The notes under the pieces: generated by a model
The model's input: only the letters and a program-made list of their open reading frames with translations
What the model was told of the DNA's origin: nothing
Database searches by the model: none
Source of the DNA: Fen-999 sp041480065
Lineage (GTDB): Bacteria; Pseudomonadota; Gammaproteobacteria; Burkholderiales; Rhodocyclaceae
Assembly (NCBI GenBank): GCA_041480065.1
Contig: JBGOZF010000007.1
Location: forward strand, 1 to 64,000
DNA: 64,000 nt
Reading direction: 5' to 3'
Program-made: the position numbers and the translations under genes
Part shown: piece after piece, positions 7,659-15,833 of the stretch
Layout: the number at the start of each line of letters is the position of its first letter
Numbering within the stretch: the first letter of the stretch is position 1

Positions 7659-10600
7659 TCGCTTGGCCCAGGCGTGCACGTCGTCCACGTAGGTGAACAC
7701 GACCGGGATGACCAGCAGGCTTAGGAAGGTGGAGGTGATCAGGCCGCCGATGACGACGATGGCCATCGGCGCGCGGAAGCTCGGATCGGTACCGAGGCCG
7801 ATGGCGACGGGCGTCATGCCGGCGCCCATGGCGACGGTGGTCATGACGATCGGACGCGCGCGCTTGCGGCAGGCGTCGACGATCGCGTCCCAGCGGTCGA
7901 GGCCGTGGTCCCGGCGAGCGAGAATCACGTAATCGATGAGCAGGATTGAGTTCTTGGTCGCGATGCCCATCAGCATCACCAAGCCGATCATTGACGGCAT
8001 CGACAGGGCAGTGCCCGTCACGAACAGCGCCAGGAAGGCGCCAGGTATCGACAGCAGCAGCGCCACGAGAATGGTGGCCGGCTGCACGAAATCGCGGAAC
8101 AGAAGCACCAGCACGATGTAGATGCACATGACACCCGTGAGCATGGCGACGCCGAAGCCGGCGAACAGCTCGTTCATCGCTTCGGCGTCGCCCACCGCGG
8201 CGTGAATAATGCCCGCCGGCGGGCTCGCCAGGTTCGGCAGGGCGAAGGCCTGCTTCTGGACCTCGCCCAGGGGCTGGCCGTTGAGTTCGATGTCGAAGAC
8301 CACGTCGCGCAGGCGGTCGTAGCGGCTGATGGCGGCCGGCCCGCCGTCCAGCGACAGGGTGGCGATGTTGCCGACCATCACCGGGCCGCTCCTGCCCGGC
8401 ACCGTCAGGCGTTCGAGGAGCGACAGGTCCTGGCGCGCGGCCGGCGGCAGGCGGACGACGATAGGCACCTGCCGCTGGGAGAGGTTGAGCTTGGCCAGCC
8501 CCTGGTCGTAGTCGCCGGCGGTGGCGATGCGCAGCGTGTCGGCGATCGCCGCCGACGTCACGCCCAGGTCAGCAGCTCGGGCGAAATCCGGCCGGATCAC
8601 CAGTTCCGGGCGCACCAGGCTGGCGCTGCTGGTGACGCTGCCGATGCCCGGGATCGTCCGCAGCTCGCGCTCTACCACCTGCGCGTGCTGGTCGAGGGTC
8701 TCGCCGTTTTCGCTGGCCAACACCAATTGGTATTTCTCGGACGACGAGCCGCCGAAGGCCACTTTGATGCGGGCGCCGGGAATGACCGCCAGGGCCTCGC
8801 GCAGTTGCGCTTCGACAGCCTGCTTGGTGACGCCGCCCCGTTCGGAGCGGTGGATCATGTTGATGGTGAGCGTGGCCTTGCGCACCTCGCTGGCGGCCGG
8901 CGCGAAGGGATCGGCGCCGGTGGCGCCGCCGCCGACGGCCGTGTACACCATCTTCACGTATTGATTCTTCTCGACGATGGCGCGGGCTTGCTCAGCGACG
9001 GCGAAGGTGTCGCGGAAGGTGGCGCCGGGCGGCAGCGAGATGTAGACCTGCGTCTGCGAAAGGTCGTCGGGCGGCAGGAAGCCCGCCGGCAGTTGCGTCA
9101 CAAGCCCGAAGGCACCGATACAGAACGCGACCCCAGCGACGGTCGTCGCGAGTCGGTGGCGAAGGCACCACTGCGCCCATTCCAAGTAGCGCTCCATCCA
9201 GCGCGGCTGGCCGTGGCCTGAGCGCGGCGCCTTCAGCAGGTAGGCTGCCATCATCGGCGTCAGCAGGCGCGCGACGACCAGGGAGAAGAAAACGGCAATC
9301 GCCGCGCTCCAGCCGAACTGGACGAAGAACTTGCCGACGACGCCGCCCATGAAGGCCGTCGGCAGGAAGACGGCGATGAGGGTGAAGGAGGTGGCGATGA
9401 CCGCCAAGCCGATCTCGTCGGCCGCCTCCATGGCCGCCTGGTAGGGTGTCTTGCCCATGCGCAGGTGGCGTGTGATGTTCTCGATCTCGACGATGGCGTC
9501 GTCCACCAGCACGCCCACCACCAACGACAGGCTGAGCAGGGTGACGACGTTGAGCGAGAAATCGAGGATGTACATGGCCGCGAAGGTCGGCACGATCGAC
9601 AGCGGCAGCGCGGTGGCGGAAACGACGGTGGCGCGCCAATCGCGCAGGAACAGCCAGACCACCAGCACGGCGAGCAAGGCGCCTTCGATCAGCAGCGACA
9701 TGGAGCCCCGGTAGTTCTCCGTCACCGGGTCGACGAAATTGAAGGCTTCCGTGACCGTGATGTCGGGGTGCTCCGCCTTCAGCCGCTCCAGCTCGGCGCG
9801 CACGCCCTCGGCCACGGAGATTTCGCTGGTGCCGCGGCCGCGCGTGATCTCGAAGCCGACCACCGGCTTGCCGTTCAGGAGCGCCGCCTGGCGCTGCTCG
9901 GCGACCGTGTCGGCGACGGTGGCGACTTGGTCGAGGCGGACATGGCGGCCGTCCGAGAGCGGCACGTCGAGGGCCGCCAGTTCGGCGGCGGACTGGACAG
10001 TGGCCAGCGTACGCACCGACTGTTCGGCGCCGCCGACGTCGGCGCGGCCACCCGAGGCCTCCTGCTGCACCTGACGCAGGCGCCGCGAGATGTCGGCGGC
10101 GGTGGCGTTCATGGCCAGCATGCGCACCGGGTCGAGCTCGACCTGCACTTCGCGCGTGGCGCCGCCGACGCGAGAGACGGCACCGACGCCGCGCACGCTG
10201 AGCAGGCGCTTGGCGATGGTGTTGTCGACGAACCAGGACAGGGCCTCGTCGTCCATGCGGCTCGAGGCGACCGTGTAGGTGAGTATCGGCGAACCGGCGA
10301 GGTTCACCTTCGACACCACCGGGTCATTGAGGTCGCCAGGCAGGTCGGAGCGGATGCGCGACACCGCGTCGCGTACGTCGTCCAGGGCTTCCTGGGTCGG
10401 CTTCTCCAGGCGGAACTCCGTCGTCACGATCGCTGTGCCGTCCTGGCTCTGCGAGTAGATGTGCTTTACGCCTTGCAGGGTGGCGATGGAGTTCTCGATC
10501 TTGCGCGCGACCTCGGTTTCCATCTGGGACGGTGCCGCGCCTGGCAGCGTTGCCGTGACGACGACCATGGGCAGGTCGACATCCATGAACTGCTGGATGC

Positions 10601-10700
10601 GCATGGCGCGGAAGGAGAATGTGCCCAGCAGCGTGAGCATCGCGAACAGCAGGATCGCCGGGGTCGGGTTCCTGATCGACCAGGAGGAGACATTGATCAT
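7638..10700 (-). CDS. RND-family efflux transporter permease (AcrB/MdtB type)
   Basis: This inner-membrane trimeric proton-drug antiporter of the resistance-nodulation-division family has 1020 residues. The usual two halves, each with six membrane helices and a large periplasmic loop, can be followed. The proton-relay aspartate pair is in VGVLVDDAIVEIEN (helix 4). The N-terminus INVSSWSIRNP is typical of the HAE1-like subgroup. I prefer the ATG at 10700; a GTG two codons upstream (10706) is the alternative, and neither has a clear Shine-Dalgarno. It lies 15 bp after its periplasmic adaptor and would be co-expressed. No outer-membrane TolC-like gene is adjacent, so it must use one encoded elsewhere. 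Substrate is unknown. Confidence 0.9.
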   Translation of the reverse strand: MINVSSWSIRNPTPAILLFAMLTLLGTFSFRAMRIQQFMDVDLPMVVVTATLPGAAPSQMETEVARKIENSIATLQGVKHIYSQSQDGTAIVTTEFRLEKPTQEALDDVRDAVSRIRSDLPGDLNDPVVSKVNLAGSPILTYTVASSRMDDEALSWFVDNTIAKRLLSVRGVGAVSRVGGATREVQVELDPVRMLAMNATAADISRRLRQVQQEASGGRADVGGAEQSVRTLATVQSAAELAALDVPLSDGRHVRLDQVATVADTVAEQRQAALLNGKPVVGFEITRGRGTSEISVAEGVRAELERLKAEHPDITVTEAFNFVDPVTENYRGSMSLLIEGALLAVLVVWLFLRDWRATVVSATALPLSIVPTFAAMYILDFSLNVVTLLSLSLVVGVLVDDAIVEIENITRHLRMGKTPYQAAMEAADEIGLAVIATSFTLIAVFLPTAFMGGVVGKFFVQFGWSAAIAVFFSLVVARLLTPMMAAYLLKAPRSGHGQPRWMERYLEWAQWCLRHRLATTVAGVAFCIGAFGLVTQLPAGFLPPDDLSQTQVYISLPPGATFRDTFAVAEQARAIVEKNQYVKMVYTAVGGGATGADPFAPAASEVRKATLTINMIHRSERGGVTKQAVEAQLREALAVIPGARIKVAFGGSSSEKYQLVLASENGETLDQHAQVVERELRTIPGIGSVTSSASLVRPELVIRPDFARAADLGVTSAAIADTLRIATAGDYDQGLAKLNLSQRQVPIVVRLPPAARQDLSLLERLTVPGRSGPVMVGNIATLSLDGGPAAISRYDRLRDVVFDIELNGQPLGEVQKQAFALPNLASPPAGIIHAAVGDAEAMNELFAGFGVAMLTGVMCIYIVLVLLFRDFVQPATILVALLLSIPGAFLALFVTGTALSMPSMIGLVMLMGIATKNSILLIDYVILARRDHGLDRWDAIVDACRKRARPIVMTTVAMGAGMTPVAIGLGTDPSFRAPMAIVVIGGLITSTFLSLLVIPVVFTYVDDVHAWAKRLFHRKA

Positions 10701-10715
10701 CGCCACGGCGACGGC

Positions 10716-11861
10716 TTATTGGGCTGAATTCGCGGCTACCACGCGAACGGTGTCGCCATCGGCCAGGAAGCCGGCGCCGCTGGCAACGACGCGGGCGTCG
10801 GCCTCGAGGCCGGCGCTGATCTCGATGCGGTCGCCGACACGCCGGCCGACCACGACCTTGGTCTGGCTGACCTTGTCGTTGGCGGTCAGTCGGAAGACGT
10901 AGGAGAAGCCGTCGCGCAATACCACCGCGCTCTGCGGCAAGGTACGCGCCGTCGCGCGGCCGAGTTCGAACTGGCCGCGGGCGAACATGCCGGCCCGCGC
11001 GCCGTCGTCGTTCGATGATTGCGGCAGGTCGACATAGACCAGGGCATTGCGGGTGGCCGGATCCAGCGTCGGTGCGAGTGTGCGTATCCGCCCCTTCACG
11101 ACGGCGCCGGCCGGCGTGGTGATCGTGGCAGTCATGCCCGGTTGCAGCCTGCCGAGCTCGGCGGCGGTCACTTCGGCCCGCCATTCCAGCCGGCCGCCGC
11201 GGATCAGGCGGAACAACTCCTGGCCGGACTGCGTCAGGGAGCCCACGGTGGCGGTACGCGCGGAGATGATGCCGGCATCGGGCGCGCGGACCTGGGTTTG
11301 CGCCATGCGCAAGTCATCGGTTTGTTTGCGGGCACGCGCGGCGTTCAGGCGCGCCAGCGCGGTCTGCTCATTGGTCAGCGATTGCTGGGCCTGCTGCGGA
11401 CTGTAGAAGCCGGCCGCTCGCAACTGGCGGGCACGTTCGGCATTGAACCTGGCCTCGGCGAGGTTGGCCTCCGCCTCGGCAACCGAGGCCGTCGATTGCG
11501 CCAGATCGGCCGCCACGTTGTCGTCGGCAATGCGCGCCAGCACCTGTCCCTTGGCTACCTTGTCGCCGACATTGCCCAGGACCGCATTCAGGCGGTAGTT
11601 GCTTATCTCGGCGCCGATGACGGCTTCCTGCCAGGCGGTGATGCTGCCGTTGGCGGCCAGCACTACCGGCCATTCGACGACCTGAGGCGTGATGATGCTG
11701 ACCGTCAATGCGGGCTTGATGGCAGGCGCGGTGCCGGCCGGTGTGGACGACCTGCCGGCGCCTGAGAAGGCCCAGATGGCAGCCGCGCCGAGCAGGACCG
11801 TCAGTACGACGGCTGCGAGCCGGAAACGGGATGGCATTGTTGGAGTTTGGAAACCCATCAT
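10716..11861 (-). CDS. RND efflux periplasmic adaptor subunit
   Basis: This 381-residue membrane-fusion protein of the HlyD/AcrA type links the RND pump to an outer-membrane channel. An N-terminal membrane anchor (RLAAVVLTVLLGAAAIWAFSG) is followed by half of a lipoyl domain, a coiled-coil hairpin rich in Ala, Glu and Arg, the second lipoyl half (APDAGIISARTATVGSL) and a beta-barrel domain. The start is uncertain: the ATG codons at 11861, 11858 and 11837 all lack a good ribosome-binding site, and 11837 begins MPSRFRLAAV. It sits 77 bp after pyrC' on the same strand and 15 bp before the pump gene. This suggests a separate transcription unit or read-through from the pyr genes. Confidence 0.87.
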   Translation of the reverse strand: MMGFQTPTMPSRFRLAAVVLTVLLGAAAIWAFSGAGRSSTPAGTAPAIKPALTVSIITPQVVEWPVVLAANGSITAWQEAVIGAEISNYRLNAVLGNVGDKVAKGQVLARIADDNVAADLAQSTASVAEAEANLAEARFNAERARQLRAAGFYSPQQAQQSLTNEQTALARLNAARARKQTDDLRMAQTQVRAPDAGIISARTATVGSLTQSGQELFRLIRGGRLEWRAEVTAAELGRLQPGMTATITTPAGAVVKGRIRTLAPTLDPATRNALVYVDLPQSSNDDGARAGMFARGQFELGRATARTLPQSAVVLRDGFSYVFRLTANDKVSQTKVVVGRRVGDRIEISAGLEADARVVASGAGFLADGDTVRVVAANSAQ

Positions 11862-11938
11862 GATGTTGGCAGACCGGTCAAATGGGCCTGAGGCCGCGGC
11901 GCTGTCCGCACCGGGTTGGCGGTGACTTGCGCCAAGGG

Positions 11939-13222
11939 CTAGATCATCTCGTCGTGATAGGCGAGGTGCCCCTCGATCAGGGTGCAGCGCACCTTGCCTG
12001 TCAAATCGCGGCCAAGGAAGGGCGTGTTCTTGCCCTGGCTCTTCAAATGATCGCGGCTGACGCGGAATCGCGCTTTCGGGTCGAACACGCAGATGTCCGC
12101 AGCAACACCCGGAGACAGTGTGCCGGTTTGCAAGCCGAGTATCTTTGCCGGATTGCTGGTTACGCGCGCTAGCGCCTTGAGGAGCGGAATGTTCATCTCC
12201 GCAGCCCATTTCAAGGTCAATGGCAAGAGGAGTTCGAGGCCGGTGGCGCCGACTTCGGCATCGGCGAAGGGAAGCTGCTTGGCGTCGTCGTCGACCGGCG
12301 TGTGATCGGAGCAAAGGGCGTCGATGGTACCGTCAGCCAGGCTTCTGCGCAGGGCATCGCGGTCCGTCTGGCTGCGCAGCGGTGGGTCCAGCCGGCAATG
12401 CGGGTCGAACCAGCCGATGTCGGCTTCCGACAGGTGCAGGTGATGTGCGGCGACGTCGCAGGTGACCGAAATGCCGGCGATGCGGGCGGCGTGGACCATA
12501 TCGAGCCCCGCGGCGCTGGAGATGCGGGTGAGGTGCAGTCGGACGCCGGTTTCGCGCGCAAGGTGCAGCAAGGTGGCCAGGGCGATGGTCTCTGCCACCA
12601 CCGGAATGCCGGTAAGGCCGAGACGGGCGGAGACGGCGCCATCGTGGGCGACGCCGCCCTTGGCCAGGTAGGCGTCCTGGGCCTGCAGCCAGACGGAGAA
12701 ATCGAAGGTGGCGGCGTACTGCATGGCCCGCAACAGCACCTGTGTATCCAGCAAGGGCGTATTGGCCTGCCCGAAGGCCATGCAACCGGCTTCGGCCAAC
12801 TCGGCCATCTCGGTCAGACGCTGGCCGGCGAGGCCGACGGTGAGGGCACCGACTGGATAGACGTGGGCGAACTCGGGCAGCCGCGCCCGGTGTTTGAGCA
12901 TCTCGACGAGCCCGGGCTCGTCCAGGGGTGGGTCGGTATCGGGTGGGCAGGCAAGGCTGGTGACGCCGCCGGCCGCGGCGGCGGCCATTTCCGATTCCAG
13001 GGTCGCACGGTATTCGAAGCCCGGCTCCCGCAACCGGGCGGAGAGGTCCACCAGGCCCGGACAGACGATGCAGCCGGTCGCGTCGATGGTGCCTTCGGCC
13101 TCGAAACCGGCAGGCGCGTTGCCGACGGCGACGATGCAGCCATCGGCAACGAAAAGGTCGCCGGCGCGGTCGATGCCGTTGGCGGGGTCGATGACGTTGC
13201 CGTTCTTGATCTGGATGCGCAT
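11939..13222 (-). CDS. pyrX: Dihydroorotase-like ATCase subunit PyrC' (zinc ligands missing)
   Basis: This 427-residue protein has the dihydroorotase fold (amidohydrolase barrel) but looks catalytically dead. The HxH zinc motif before LREPG, normally D-x-H-x-H-LREPG, reads DLSARLREPG (residues 59-68). The later histidines are also replaced (VWLQAQDAYL, LHLTRISS), while AAHHLHLSEAD and SDHTPVDDD remain. In Pseudomonas and relatives an inactive PyrC' of this kind is a structural partner of aspartate carbamoyltransferase. The gene follows pyrB by 2 bp, as expected for that complex. An active dihydroorotase must then be encoded elsewhere. Assignment as PyrC'/PyrX is strong from motif loss plus context; the structural role is inferred. 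Confidence 0.9.
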   Translation of the reverse strand: MRIQIKNGNVIDPANGIDRAGDLFVADGCIVAVGNAPAGFEAEGTIDATGCIVCPGLVDLSARLREPGFEYRATLESEMAAAAAGGVTSLACPPDTDPPLDEPGLVEMLKHRARLPEFAHVYPVGALTVGLAGQRLTEMAELAEAGCMAFGQANTPLLDTQVLLRAMQYAATFDFSVWLQAQDAYLAKGGVAHDGAVSARLGLTGIPVVAETIALATLLHLARETGVRLHLTRISSAAGLDMVHAARIAGISVTCDVAAHHLHLSEADIGWFDPHCRLDPPLRSQTDRDALRRSLADGTIDALCSDHTPVDDDAKQLPFADAEVGATGLELLLPLTLKWAAEMNIPLLKALARVTSNPAKILGLQTGTLSPGVAADICVFDPKARFRVSRDHLKSQGKNTPFLGRDLTGKVRCTLIEGHLAYHDEMI

Positions 13223-13224
13223 GG

Positions 13225-14196
13225 TCAGGCTCCGGCAAGCATGGACATGACGGCCATCCGCACGGCGATGCCGAAGGTGACCTGTGGCAGGATCACCGCC
13301 TGCCGGCCGTCGGCCACCGCCGAGTCTATCTCGACGCCGCGGTTCATCGGCCCGGGATGCATGACGATGGCGTCGGGTTTGGCCAGCGCCAGCTTCTCGG
13401 GCGTCAGGCCGTAGGACTTGAAGTATTCCTGCGGGCTGGGCAGGAGTGCGCCTTGCATGCGCTCGTTCTGGAGGCGCAGCATCATGACCACGTCGGCGCC
13501 CTTCAAACCTTCGCGCAGGTCATGGAAGACATGCACGCGAGAAGCCATTTGTGCGACGCCCGTGGGCAGCAGGGTCTTGGGACCGACGACGCGGATCTCC
13601 GGAACACCGAGGGTATCCAACGCGTGGATTTGGGAACGGGCGACGCGCGAGTGCAGCACGTCGCCGACGATGGCGACCGTGAGTCCGGTGAAGTCGCGTT
13701 TGTAGTGCCGGATGGTGTACATGTCCAGCAGCCCCTGGGTCGGGTGGGCATGGCGGCCGTCGCCGGCATTGACGACGTGGATGTGCTCACGTCCGGTGGC
13801 CGCGAGGTGCTGGGCGATGAGGCAGGGAGCGCCGCTGCTGGCGTGGCGGACGATGAACATGTCGGCCTGCATGGCCGCCAGGTTATCCGCCGTATCGAGC
13901 AGGGTCTCGCCCTTGGTGGTGCTGGAGGTGTTGATATTGAGGTTGATGACGTCGGCCGCCAGCCGTTTGGCGGCGATCTCGAAGGTGGTGCGCGTGCGCG
14001 TCGAGTTCTCGAAGAACAGGTTGAATACGCTCTTGCCGCGCAGCAGCGGCACTTTCTTGACTTCGCGTTCGGCGATTTCGGTGAAGGGCTCGGCGCGGTC
14101 CAGGATGCCGGCAATGATCTCCCTGGGCAGCCCCTCGAGGGTAATCAGGTGGATGAGTTCGCCGTTGGCGTTGAGTTGCGGATTGCGCGCGCTCAT
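13225..14196 (-). CDS. pyrB: Aspartate carbamoyltransferase catalytic subunit
   Basis: PyrB condenses carbamoyl phosphate with aspartate to carbamoyl aspartate, the committed step of pyrimidine synthesis, in the cytoplasm. The 323-residue protein shows the carbamoyl phosphate loop FFENSTRTRT (61-70), the HPTQGLLDMYTI motif and HPGPMNRGVEID. No pyrI regulatory gene is adjacent; instead pyrC' follows by 2 bp, typical of the PyrB-PyrC' dodecamer type. The start ATG (14196) and its GGAGG Shine-Dalgarno both lie within a perfect 26-bp palindrome, so the ribosome site could be hidden in a hairpin. pyrR is 97 bp upstream on the same strand, which fits control by uridine nucleotides. Confidence 0.96.
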   Translation of the reverse strand: MSARNPQLNANGELIHLITLEGLPREIIAGILDRAEPFTEIAEREVKKVPLLRGKSVFNLFFENSTRTRTTFEIAAKRLAADVINLNINTSSTTKGETLLDTADNLAAMQADMFIVRHASSGAPCLIAQHLAATGREHIHVVNAGDGRHAHPTQGLLDMYTIRHYKRDFTGLTVAIVGDVLHSRVARSQIHALDTLGVPEIRVVGPKTLLPTGVAQMASRVHVFHDLREGLKGADVVMMLRLQNERMQGALLPSPQEYFKSYGLTPEKLALAKPDAIVMHPGPMNRGVEIDSAVADGRQAVILPQVTFGIAVRMAVMSMLAGA

Positions 14197-14218
14197 GATG
14201 CCTCCGGAGGCATCATGA
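14193..14218. promoter_or_regulatory. Perfect 26-bp palindrome over the pyrB ribosome-binding site
   Basis: The half site TCATGATGCCTCC is followed at once by its exact complement. On the minus strand this contains GGAGG and, four bases later, the ATG of pyrB. A hairpin in the mRNA would sequester both. Because it is symmetrical the plus strand carries the same GGAGG-N4-ATG, opening a ten-codon reading frame. It could be a protein operator, an RNA switch or an attenuation hairpin; the sequence alone does not decide. Confidence 0.7.
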
Positions 14219-14257
14219 CAGCAATATGGAAGCCGCGCAGCGGCTGAACCAACGTCA

Positions 14258-14290
14258 CCCCTTTCCTTGGGAAAGGGGTCGGGGGATAGG
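14258..14290. repeat. G-rich palindromic intergenic repeat, copy 3
   Basis: CCCCTTTCC-TTG-GGAAAGGGG (14258-14278) is a perfect 9-bp stem followed by TCGGGGGATAGG. It follows the pyrR stop immediately and precedes the pyrB palindrome. It has the same plan as the elements at 31 and 171. On the minus strand the stem lacks a following T tract, so attenuation is possible but unproven. Confidence 0.6.
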
Positions 14291-14293
14291 TCG

Positions 14294-14791
14294 TCATTTC
14301 TCCGTTATCCTGAACATGAGTTTGCCGTCATCGCCGCGGGTGAGGTCCAGCGACTGGCTGGCCGGCAGACTGATCGATCCGGCACACCACGTCGCCGCCA
14401 CGGGTAACTCGCGGCCGCCGCGGTCGACCAGCACGGCAAGGTCGATCTTCGCCGGCCGCCCGTAATCGAACAGTTCGTTCATCGCCGCGCGGATGGTGCG
14501 CCCGGTGTAAAGCACGTCATCGACGATGACGATATGCGCGCCCTCGACGTCGAACGGCAAGTGCGAGGCGCGTCCGCCCGATCGACCGCCGCCAAGATGA
14601 TGGTCATCGCGGTGGTAGGAGACATCGATGCTGCTGAGTTGGGACGACAGGCCCAGCGTCTTGTGCAGCCATTCGGCGATCCAGACGCCGCCGGTATGGA
14701 TGCCCACCAGCACCGTCGCGGAGGTGACGTGGGGACGCATGGCGTCGGCGAGTCGGTTCAGGAGTTCAGCGGCGGGAGGTGGCGAGTTCAT
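14294..14791 (-). CDS. pyrR: Bifunctional pyr operon regulator/uracil phosphoribosyltransferase PyrR
   Basis: This 165-residue phosphoribosyltransferase-fold protein is related to PyrR. PyrR binds pyr mRNA in Gram-positive bacteria, where it responds to UMP, and has weak uracil phosphoribosyltransferase activity. The PRPP-binding signature IVIVDDVLYTGRTI is at residues 87-100, and VGIHTGGVWIAEWL is also typical. The ATG at 14791 (MNSPPPAAE) is chosen; the longer frame would run deep into ruvX. It still overlaps the ruvX end by 26 bp. It lies just upstream of pyrB, and the 97-bp spacer carries two strong palindromes that are natural candidates for its target. In Gram-negative bacteria RNA-binding by PyrR is less well established. 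Confidence 0.92.
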   Translation of the reverse strand: MNSPPPAAELLNRLADAMRPHVTSATVLVGIHTGGVWIAEWLHKTLGLSSQLSSIDVSYHRDDHHLGGGRSGGRASHLPFDVEGAHIVIVDDVLYTGRTIRAAMNELFDYGRPAKIDLAVLVDRGGRELPVAATWCAGSISLPASQSLDLTRGDDGKLMFRITEK

Positions 14792-15209
14792 GTCGGTGTT
14801 CGTCAAAATAGTTTTGCAGGAGTATGGCGGCGGCCTCGGCGTCGAGCCGGCTCTTGCGCGCCCGCCAGTCGAGGCCTCGCTCACGCAACTGCTCCTCGGC
14901 GGTGGCGGAACTGAGGCGTTCGTCGATCATGGTCACCGGCAACCGATAGCGGCCTTCGAGCCGCCGGGCAAAGCGCCGGCAGCGATCGGTCATCTCGCCT
15001 TCCTCGCCGTCGAGTGAGCGCGGCAGGCCGACCACCAGCAGGGCCGGCAGCCATTCGGCGATCAGTTTGGCGATGGCGGAGAAGCGGGCATCGTTGGTGG
15101 CAACGTCGAGCGTGGTGAGCGGTCGCGCCTGACCGAGCATCATTTCGCCGACAGCGACGCCGATGCGCCGGGTGCCGAAATCGAAGGCCAATACGACGCC
15201 ATCAGGCAT
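14766..15209 (-). CDS. ruvX: Holliday-junction resolvase-like RuvX (YqgF)
   Basis: This 147-residue RNase H-fold protein is implicated in 16S rRNA precursor processing and was earlier described as a putative Holliday-junction resolvase. The first catalytic segment is AFDFGTRRIGVAVG (residues 8-21). VVGLPRSLDGEEGEMT and the closing DERLSSATAEEQL and LDAEAAAILLQNYFD complete the active-site motifs. The ATG at 15209 gives MPDGVVLAFD and overlaps the algH stop by 8 bp; longer frames lie within algH. The algH-ruvX-pyrR-pyrB order is conserved in many Beta- and Gammaproteobacteria. Confidence 0.94.
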   Translation of the reverse strand: MPDGVVLAFDFGTRRIGVAVGEMMLGQARPLTTLDVATNDARFSAIAKLIAEWLPALLVVGLPRSLDGEEGEMTDRCRRFARRLEGRYRLPVTMIDERLSSATAEEQLRERGLDWRARKSRLDAEAAAILLQNYFDEHRHELATSRR

Positions 15210-15774
15210 GCCCGGCGGTATCGGACAGGTTGGCGAAATCGATGCCCAGGAGCTGCATGGCCGCGGGCAGCCGTTCTTCCGACGGCAGATCGAAAATGAT
15301 TTGCGGTTTTGCCGCCACGGTGAGCCAGGCGTTCTGCGACAGCTCCCACTCAAGCTGGCCGGCCGACCAGCCGGCATAACCGAGCGTGACCAGCACCTCA
15401 TGGGGCTCGCCGGTTTCGCCCATAGTCTGCAGGATGTCGCGCGAACTGGTCAGGCCGATGTCGTCGGTAACCTTCAGGGTCGATTGCCACTGCCCGGAGG
15501 GGCGATGCAAAACGAAGCCACGATCCGTCTGCACCGGGCCGCCGAAATACACTGGCATAGCCCTGAAGTTGCTGACAGCCTCGCCGGGTTCCATCGGGAT
15601 ATTGACCCGCTCGAACAGCGTCGCCAGATCCATGTCGATCGGGCGATTGACGATGATGCCGAGGGCGCCCTCGCCATTGTGTTCGCAGACGTAAGTCAGC
15701 GTGCGGGCAAAGTTCGGATCCGCCATGGCGGGCATGGCGATCAGGAAATGATGGGCGAGACTGACGTTTTCCAT
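15202..15774 (-). CDS. YqgE/AlgH family protein
   Basis: This 190-residue cytoplasmic protein belongs to the UPF0301 (YqgE/AlgH) family. It was named after an alginate regulator in Pseudomonas but has no firmly established activity. Hallmarks are LAHHFLIAMPAMADPNF near the N-terminus, ALGIIVNRP, FGGPVQTDRGFVLH and TLGYAGWSAGQLEWEL. I chose the ATG at 15774 (MENVSLAHHF) because it matches the family start. An ATG five codons upstream (15789) is possible, and neither has a clear Shine-Dalgarno. It heads the algH-ruvX-pyrR-pyrB-pyrC' series on the minus strand. Confidence 0.92.
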   Translation of the reverse strand: MENVSLAHHFLIAMPAMADPNFARTLTYVCEHNGEGALGIIVNRPIDMDLATLFERVNIPMEPGEAVSNFRAMPVYFGGPVQTDRGFVLHRPSGQWQSTLKVTDDIGLTSSRDILQTMGETGEPHEVLVTLGYAGWSAGQLEWELSQNAWLTVAAKPQIIFDLPSEERLPAAMQLLGIDFANLSDTAGHA

Positions 15775-15833
15775 AGGGGGCACAGGCATTGTAATCCGAA
15801 TGGATCGGGCTGCCAGTGCCCCGGGCGCGCGGA

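Noticed and set aside
9465..10727. 420-codon open frame on the plus strand
   Set aside because: Antisense to the RND pump gene; composition (Arg, His, Asp, Gly rich) is that of a complementary frame, not a protein.
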